The notes below the pieces were generated by a model that was not told the origin of the DNA, ran no database searches, and worked only from the letters and a program-made list of their open reading frames with translations. The position numbers were made by a program, and so were the translations under genes. A stretch of 39,698 nt of DNA from Betaproteobacteria bacterium (GTDB lineage Bacteria > Pseudomonadota > Gammaproteobacteria > Burkholderiales > SG8-41): contig CANKUB010000032.1 of NCBI GenBank assembly GCA_947486575.1, positions 1 through 39,698 on the forward strand, read 5' to 3'. Within the stretch, counting starts at the first letter, position 1. Every line of letters begins with the position of its first letter. Of this stretch, positions 35,130 to 39,698 are shown in pieces.

Positions 35130-36014
35130 CCGTGGATTCAGCACATCGCGTAGCTGATCTCCGACCAGATTGATTGCCACAATCGTCAGTAGCAGTGCGA
35201 TGCCCGGAAAAAAGCTGATCCAGTATTTTCCCGACAGCAGATGCGTGAAGCCATTGGATATCAGCAGTCCCAGCGAAGGTGATGTAATCGGCATGCCCAG
35301 CCCCAGAAACGATAGCGTGGCTTCCAGCGCGATGGCATGCGCGACCTGCACGGTGGCAACCACAATCAGCGGCGGCAAAACGTTGGGCATGATGTGGCGC
35401 AACACGATGCGCACGGGGCTGTAGCCCAGGCACACGGCGGCATCGACGTATTCCTTGCGCTTTTCGACCAGCGCGGCGCCGCGCACAGTGCGGGCATAGT
35501 AGGCCCATTGCACGGTGATGAGTGCTACGACGATTTTGTCTACGCCCTGGCCGAGTATTGCCAGCAGGATCAGCGCGATGAGTATCGCAGGAAATGACAG
35601 TTGCAAGTCAACCACGCGCATAATGATGGCGTCTGTCCAGCCGCCGCCGTAAGCGGCGACCAGTCCGGCAGCAACGCCGATGGCGAGCGCGATGACCGTG
35701 GAGAACACGCCCACACCCAGACTGATGCGAAGGCCGTAGAAGATCGCCGACAGCATGTCACGCCCCTGATCGTCGGAACCGAGCAGGAAGGTCCAGCCTG
35801 TGCCGCTCTTTGAACCCGGCGCGAGCTTGCTGTCCATGATGTCGAGTTGCGCCAGGTCGTAGGGATTTTGCGGCGAGATGAGTGGCGCGCAAATCGCCAC
35901 AGCCAGTATCAGCAGCAACAGGATGAGCGCGACGACGGCTACATGGCTGCGCGCGTAGCTGGCGGCGAATTCGCGCAGGGGCGACGATGCTGTTTTAAGC
36001 ACGGCGACACTCAT
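35121..36014 (-). CDS. Dipeptide/nickel-type ABC transporter permease (DppC-like)
   Basis: This 297-residue inner-membrane permease has an N-terminal helix (VAVVALILLLLILAVAICAPLIS) followed by the DppC-specific segment LLGSDDQGRDMLSAIFYGLRISL, then about five more helices. The EAA loop is KEYVDAAVCLGYSPVRIVLRHIMPNVLPP, the contact to the ATPase. The end, LVGDQLRDVLNPRLK, is typical. Its start overlaps the end of the DppB-like gene by ATGA, so the two are coupled. The ATPase and binding-protein genes of the usual Dpp/Opp operon are absent here; partners must be encoded elsewhere. Confidence 0.93.
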   Translation of the reverse strand: MSVAVLKTASSPLREFAASYARSHVAVVALILLLLILAVAICAPLISPQNPYDLAQLDIMDSKLAPGSKSGTGWTFLLGSDDQGRDMLSAIFYGLRISLGVGVFSTVIALAIGVAAGLVAAYGGGWTDAIIMRVVDLQLSFPAILIALILLAILGQGVDKIVVALITVQWAYYARTVRGAALVEKRKEYVDAAVCLGYSPVRIVLRHIMPNVLPPLIVVATVQVAHAIALEATLSFLGLGMPITSPSLGLLISNGFTHLLSGKYWISFFPGIALLLTIVAINLVGDQLRDVLNPRLK

Positions 36015-36988
36015 GCACGTGCTCCTGAAACCCTCACGCGAGGATCCAGCGCCGTATATAAAATATCAACGGCTAAGTTGATGATTATAAACAAAAAAAC
36101 GATAATCATCAGATAGGCTACGATGACCGGTCGGTCGAGCACGTTAATGGAATCGATCAGTAGTTTGCCCATGCCCGGCCACGCGAAAACGGATTCGGTA
36201 ATGATGGCAAAAGCTATCAATGAACCGAACTCCAGGCCGACCACGGTGACGATCGGGATAAGAATATTTTTCAGCACATGCACTGAAACCACGCGCCGCT
36301 CCGGGACGCCTTTGGCGCGGGCGAAGCGCACGTAATCCTGCACCATCGCCTCGCGCGTGCCCGCGCGGGTGAGGCGAATCAACAGCGAGAGTTTAAATAG
36401 CGCGAGATTGGTGGCCGGCATCAGCAGGTGCTTCAGGCCGTCCCAAGTCAAAAAACTCAGGTGCAGGCCCAGCACCTCTACGGTTGCGCCGCGTCCAGTC
36501 GATGGCAGCCAGCCCAGCCACACGGAAAAAATCATGATCAGCATCAGCCCCACCCAGAACGTCGGCAGGGAAAAGCCGAGGATGGAGCCAGCCATGATGG
36601 ATTTTGCTGCGAACGAATCGGGCTTCAGCCCGGCCCACAAACCCAGCGGCAGGCCAAAGACGACAGCGATGATCGTGGCCACAACAGCCAGTTCAACGGT
36701 GGCAGGCATGCGCTGCAAAATCAGTTGCACCGCAGGAATGCTAGAGGCAAATGATTTGCCGAGATCACCGCTGAGTGCCGCAGTGAGAAAATGCCAGTAC
36801 TGCACCCACACGGGTTTGTCGAGCCCGAGTGAGGCGGTGACGCGCGCGATCTCCGCCTGATCAGCCTGCGGGTTGATCAGAATATCCACCGGGTTGCCGA
36901 TGGCGTAGACGCCCACAAACACCAGTGCCGACATGACAAATAGCGCCAGCAGGCTTTGGGCTAAACGACGGAGGATGAATGCGATCAT
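36011..36988 (-). CDS. Dipeptide/nickel-type ABC transporter permease (DppB-like)
   Basis: This 325-residue inner-membrane permease has the N-terminus MIAFILRRLAQSLLALFVMSAL, as in DppB/GsiC proteins. The NPVDILINPQAD segment follows, then SLGLDKPVWVQYWHFL and FGLPLGLWAGLKPDSFAAK. The EAA loop is VQDYVRFARAKGVPERRVVSVHVLKNILIPI, and the end is DILYTALDPRVR. It is the first gene of the minus-strand permease pair and lies divergent from the TctC gene at 37120. The last helices are encoded by an AT-rich stretch (36050-36120) containing a 10-bp inverted repeat. The start ATG at 36988 lacks a clear ribosome binding site. Confidence 0.93.
   Translation of the reverse strand: MIAFILRRLAQSLLALFVMSALVFVGVYAIGNPVDILINPQADQAEIARVTASLGLDKPVWVQYWHFLTAALSGDLGKSFASSIPAVQLILQRMPATVELAVVATIIAVVFGLPLGLWAGLKPDSFAAKSIMAGSILGFSLPTFWVGLMLIMIFSVWLGWLPSTGRGATVEVLGLHLSFLTWDGLKHLLMPATNLALFKLSLLIRLTRAGTREAMVQDYVRFARAKGVPERRVVSVHVLKNILIPIVTVVGLEFGSLIAFAIITESVFAWPGMGKLLIDSINVLDRPVIVAYLMIIVFLFIIINLAVDILYTALDPRVRVSGARA
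36079..36111. repeat. Inverted repeat with A-rich loop inside the DppB-like gene
   Basis: TGATGATTAT (36079-36088) and ATAATCATCA (36102-36111) are perfect 10-base arms around AAACAAAAAAACG. The loop resembles the AAAAACAA core of the dispersed repeat. On the coding strand it specifies the hydrophobic M-I-I-V-F-L-F-I-I-I segment. Confidence 0.5.
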
Positions 36989-37119
36989 GGGGATTTGAGC
37001 CTGTCGCTAGCATTCCATAACGCCGTGGCTCGCGCAAGGCGAATTATGTGAAATGCAGTAGCGCAGTGGCGGTTAACCGGCTAGGATGCGCCGTCTTAAA
37101 AATAGTCTGGAGAGGTGCC

Positions 37120-38076
37120 ATGCGATTCTGGTTTGCGATTACAGCGCTACTACTGGTTTCGGTGCAGTCGGCAGTTGCGCAAAACTACCCCACCAAGCCC
37201 ATTCGCCTGGTGGTGCCGTATCCGCCCGGCGGGCCGACGGATTTTGTCGGGCGTGCAGTGTCAGCCAAGCTGACCGAGTTGCTCGGCCAGCAAATGGTGG
37301 TCGATAACCGGCCCGGCGCAGGCACGGTGATTGGCAGTGAAATCATCGCGCGCGCGGCGCCCGATGGCTACAACCTGCTGTTCGGCACGGGCGGTGGCAC
37401 CTTTCTCGCGCCGCTGATATTACCCAAGGTGCCGTACGATCCGCAGAAAGATTTTGCACCGGTAGCGATGCTGGTCATGAGCCCGCAGGTGCTGGTGGTG
37501 CATCCGGCTATCGGCGCCAACTCCGTAAAGGAGTTGATTGCGGTGGCGAAAGCCAAGCCGGGGCAGTTGAATTTTTCATCCGTCGGTACGGGCACGTCGC
37601 CGCATTTGGGTGGCGAACTGTTCAAGGCGCTGGCGGGCGTTGATATTGTGCATGTGCCGTACAAAGGTACGGCGCCCGGCATGACTGATCTGATCGCAGG
37701 GCGCGTGCAAATGGCGTGGAGCAGCATTCCCACCGTGCTCACGCATGTGCAGGCGGGGCGGTTGAAAATGCTCGGCACCGGCGGCACCAAACGCTCTGTG
37801 GCATTGCCGGATATTCCGCCGATTGCGGATACCCTGCCCGGTTATGAGTTGGTAACGTGGTACGCGATTTTTGCGCCTGCGGGCACGCCTGCTGCCATCA
37901 TTAATCGATTAAATATCGAGACGGCTAAAGTGTTGAAAGACGCTGAACTTCAAAAACGTTTCGGTGAGCAGGGTCTTGAACCGGTAGTGATGACGCCGCA
38001 GGAATTAAAGCGCTATACCGAAAATGATGTGAGCCGGTGGACGCGGCTGATCAAGGCGGCGAATATCAAAGGTTAA
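37120..38076 (+). CDS. Bug/TctC-family periplasmic binding protein, copy 4
   Basis: This 318-residue orphan binding protein has a signal peptide MRFWFAITALLLVSVQSAVA with cleavage near AQNYPTKPIRL. Motifs are LVVPYPPGGPTDFVGRAVS, VVDNRPGAGTVIGSEIIA, NFSSVGTGTSPHLGGELF and VHVPYKGTAPGMTDLIAG. The start ATG at 37120 has GGAGAGG just upstream; a longer in-frame opening from 37048 would add 24 residues without need. It is divergent from the permease pair and convergent with the CoA-transferase gene. A perfect GC palindrome follows its stop. Confidence 0.93.
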   Translation: MRFWFAITALLLVSVQSAVAQNYPTKPIRLVVPYPPGGPTDFVGRAVSAKLTELLGQQMVVDNRPGAGTVIGSEIIARAAPDGYNLLFGTGGGTFLAPLILPKVPYDPQKDFAPVAMLVMSPQVLVVHPAIGANSVKELIAVAKAKPGQLNFSSVGTGTSPHLGGELFKALAGVDIVHVPYKGTAPGMTDLIAGRVQMAWSSIPTVLTHVQAGRLKMLGTGGTKRSVALPDIPPIADTLPGYELVTWYAIFAPAGTPAAIINRLNIETAKVLKDAELQKRFGEQGLEPVVMTPQELKRYTENDVSRWTRLIKAANIKG

Positions 38077-38123
38077 ATTTGGCGTGCGGCTCAAGTGTTC
38101 CCTTGTTGCCGCCGCTAACGGCA

Positions 38124-38141
38124 GCGGGAGCAAGCTCCCGC
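38124..38141. terminator. Perfect palindrome between convergent genes
   Basis: GCGGGAGCAAGCTCCCGC: 8-base perfect arms with an AA loop, lying between the TctC stop (38076) and the CoA-transferase stop (38163). There is no T-run on either side. It may serve both transcripts or be a REP-like repeat unit, since GGGAGCAAGCTCCC-type palindromes are common dispersed elements in proteobacteria. Confidence 0.5.
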
Positions 38142-38162
38142 ACTCCATATGAGCAGCGCAGC

Positions 38163-39359
38163 CTAAGTATTCTCCGCAGGCTCAAACACAATCGCCTGAT
38201 CCAGCATACGGCGTATATCCAGTGCATCAAAACCCAACTCAACCAGAATCGCGCGCGTGTGTTCCCCGATGCGCGGCACTTTTGATTCGGGCGCATCTGT
38301 CACCAACGGCTGCATGCCCGGCAGATTCGGGTGCGGCACACGTCCTGCGGTGGTCTGTTCCGACCAGGTGAAAACCTCTGTCGCAGCGGTCTGCTGATGC
38401 GCGAATAATTCGTCATACGTATTCACCCGCTCATTGAGAATGCCCGCTTCGCGCATCTGCGCGCACCAATGCTCCGAAGGCTGGCGCGCAAACGCCTCGC
38501 CCGCAATGCGCAGAATTTCGTCGCCGCGTGCCCTGCGTCCATTGCCAGTTGCCAGTGCCGGATCAGCCGCCAGATCGGGGCGGCCGATCATGTGGCAGAA
38601 CGGCAGCCACAAGCTGTCTTTCAGCACACTGACATTGACCGACCCATCCGCCGTGCGAAAGGTGGCGACCGGGAACGACCCGCCCGCCACTTTTGCACCG
38701 CCCGTCATCACGTGCTCGATCAAGCGCACCGTTTGCAGCGCCGCAGCCCCCTGCAACAGGCTGGCATCGATATAGCGCCCGCGCCCGGAATCGCGGCGCG
38801 CATACAGCGCCATCGCCACCGCCTGAAACGCGAGTTGCCCGCTGGCCACATCAATCGGCCAGCATTCCAGCCGATGCGGCAAGCCATCCGTGCGGCCCTT
38901 GTTGATGCTCATCATGCCGCTAAACGCCTGCAAAATCGCATCGGTAGCAGGTTGCGATTGCATCGGTCCCTGCTGCCCGAATCCCGTGACTGACAGGTAG
39001 ACGACCTTTGCGTTATAGGCTGAAACCTGCGGATAGGCGAAGCCCAGGCGCTCCATCACGCCGGTGCGGAAATTTTCGATGAACACATCCGCCCGCTTCG
39101 CCAGCCGGTGCAACAGGTCAGTGCCCTCGTGATGTTTGATATCGAGTGCGATACTGCGCTTGCCGACATTGGTGGCTATCGACATCGCCGTCATGCCGTC
39201 CTTGCCAGCAGTGATGCCGCGCGACCAGTCGCCCGTCTGCGGCTCGATCTTGATCACATCAGCGCCGTAGCGCGCCAGCATCATTCCAGCGCTCGGCCCG
39301 GCGATGCCTTGACTGGCATCGACTACGCGGATGCCTGCGAGGGGGAATTCGTGACTCAT
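38163..39359 (-). CDS. Class III (CaiB/BaiF) CoA-transferase
   Basis: This 398-residue enzyme moves CoA between carboxylic acids and is dimeric and cytoplasmic. N-terminal family blocks are PLAGIRVVDASQGIAGPSAGMMLARYGADVIKIEP and VGKRSIALDIKHHEG. ADVFIENFRTGVMERLG and TGFGQQGPMQSQPATDAILQAFSG hold the catalytic aspartate (T-D-A). The later GRGRYIDASLLQGA is also typical. The start ATG at 39359 is preceded by AAGGAAAA. It would activate the acid handled by the neighbouring UbiD-family enzyme or Mo hydroxylase, but this is context only. The length is normal and no damage is seen. Confidence 0.94.
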   Translation of the reverse strand: MSHEFPLAGIRVVDASQGIAGPSAGMMLARYGADVIKIEPQTGDWSRGITAGKDGMTAMSIATNVGKRSIALDIKHHEGTDLLHRLAKRADVFIENFRTGVMERLGFAYPQVSAYNAKVVYLSVTGFGQQGPMQSQPATDAILQAFSGMMSINKGRTDGLPHRLECWPIDVASGQLAFQAVAMALYARRDSGRGRYIDASLLQGAAALQTVRLIEHVMTGGAKVAGGSFPVATFRTADGSVNVSVLKDSLWLPFCHMIGRPDLAADPALATGNGRRARGDEILRIAGEAFARQPSEHWCAQMREAGILNERVNTYDELFAHQQTAATEVFTWSEQTTAGRVPHPNLPGMQPLVTDAPESKVPRIGEHTRAILVELGFDALDIRRMLDQAIVFEPAENT

Positions 39360-39698
39360 TTGGTTTTCCTTGTAATGGCTTATTCAGACGGCAATACCCA
39401 CGCACCCAATATTGCCACAGCGCATGAGCGTCTTTCCATTTTGTCCTTGGGAATATGTACTATGCTTCTTCGTTTGATACCCCTGACTCTTTAGCGCACT
39501 CTCGGCAGTATCAGAAATAACCTGCGTAGGATACGGCGACGCAGGAACCGCACACGGCGAATTTGTTCTCAAGTTGGCCGGGGTCCGGGTAGTGAGTTTT
39601 TCGTCATTCGCAGGTAGTCGAAGACTATGCGGGTCTTCGATTCGAGCGCGCGCATCATCCCCGCGATGGATTGAGCCGGTTTCTGGAAGGTTTTGAGG
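39360..39698 (-). other. Right-hand end without a confident gene
   Basis: No complete gene is recognised. One minus-strand frame is open from the right edge to a TGA at 39571-39569 and reads ...IAGMMRALESKTRIVFDYLRM..., which could be the C-terminal 40 or so residues of a gene entering from the right. A second open frame there (cysteine-containing, ending at 39384) has no recognisable motif. Neither is supported enough to annotate as coding. Confidence 0.3.

Overview
The window looks like a chromosomal segment of a moderately GC-rich betaproteobacterium, most likely of the order Burkholderiales. The reasons are four orphan Bug/TctC-type periplasmic binding proteins without TctA/TctB membrane partners (an expansion typical of that group), an OxyR of the betaproteobacterial kind, and housekeeping proteins (YheS, TypA, RhlE) of proteobacterial type. 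The species cannot be named from the sequence alone.

Layout. (1) 1-4.9 kb: the edge of an IS630-like element that appears to cut a brnT toxin gene, the ABC-F ATPase yheS, and a two-gene unit of an SPFH-domain protein with a C-terminal helix-turn-helix plus a double zinc-ribbon membrane protein. (2) 4.9-9.3 kb, minus strand: a peroxide-defence block of rubrerythrin, rubredoxin, catalase-peroxidase KatG and a rubredoxin reductase-like flavoprotein. A good OxyR-type operator candidate lies in front of rubrerythrin. (3) 9.6-10.9 kb: a HigBA toxin-antitoxin pair with a perfect palindromic operator, then two small unknown genes. (4) 11.1-19.4 kb: a catabolic island. On the minus strand an apparent operon runs RraA-like, sulfatase, TctC, sulfatase, OxyR-type regulator, HpcH/HpaI aldolase. 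Divergent from it is an IlvD/Edd dehydratase of the sugar-acid type. Together they suggest desulfation, dehydration and aldol cleavage of a sulfated sugar acid. (5) 19.4-24.2 kb: a SET-domain methyltransferase, a palindromic repeat, a truncated haemoglobin, typA, and a DEAD-box helicase gene behind a long leader. (6) 24.4-39.4 kb: a second catabolic region with a TctC, a three-subunit molybdenum hydroxylase (FAD, Mo and 2Fe-2S subunits), an AAA ATPase/TOPRIM-like pair set into the operon, a UbiD-family decarboxylase, another TctC, a TAXI-type binding protein, two dipeptide-type ABC permeases, a fourth TctC and a class III CoA-transferase. These fit uptake and breakdown of an aromatic or heteroaromatic acid.

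The most unusual sequence-level signal is a short AT-rich repeat, consensus about AAAAACAANNNGTTA. It has nine copies plus two looser relatives spread over the window. Most sit exactly at gene ends or starts, and two lie inside coding sequence. Other points of note are the AAA/DUF4276-like pair, the desulfation-dehydration cluster with an OxyR-type regulator translationally coupled to a sulfatase, the OxyR-type box before rubrerythrin, and the SPFH-HTH fusion.
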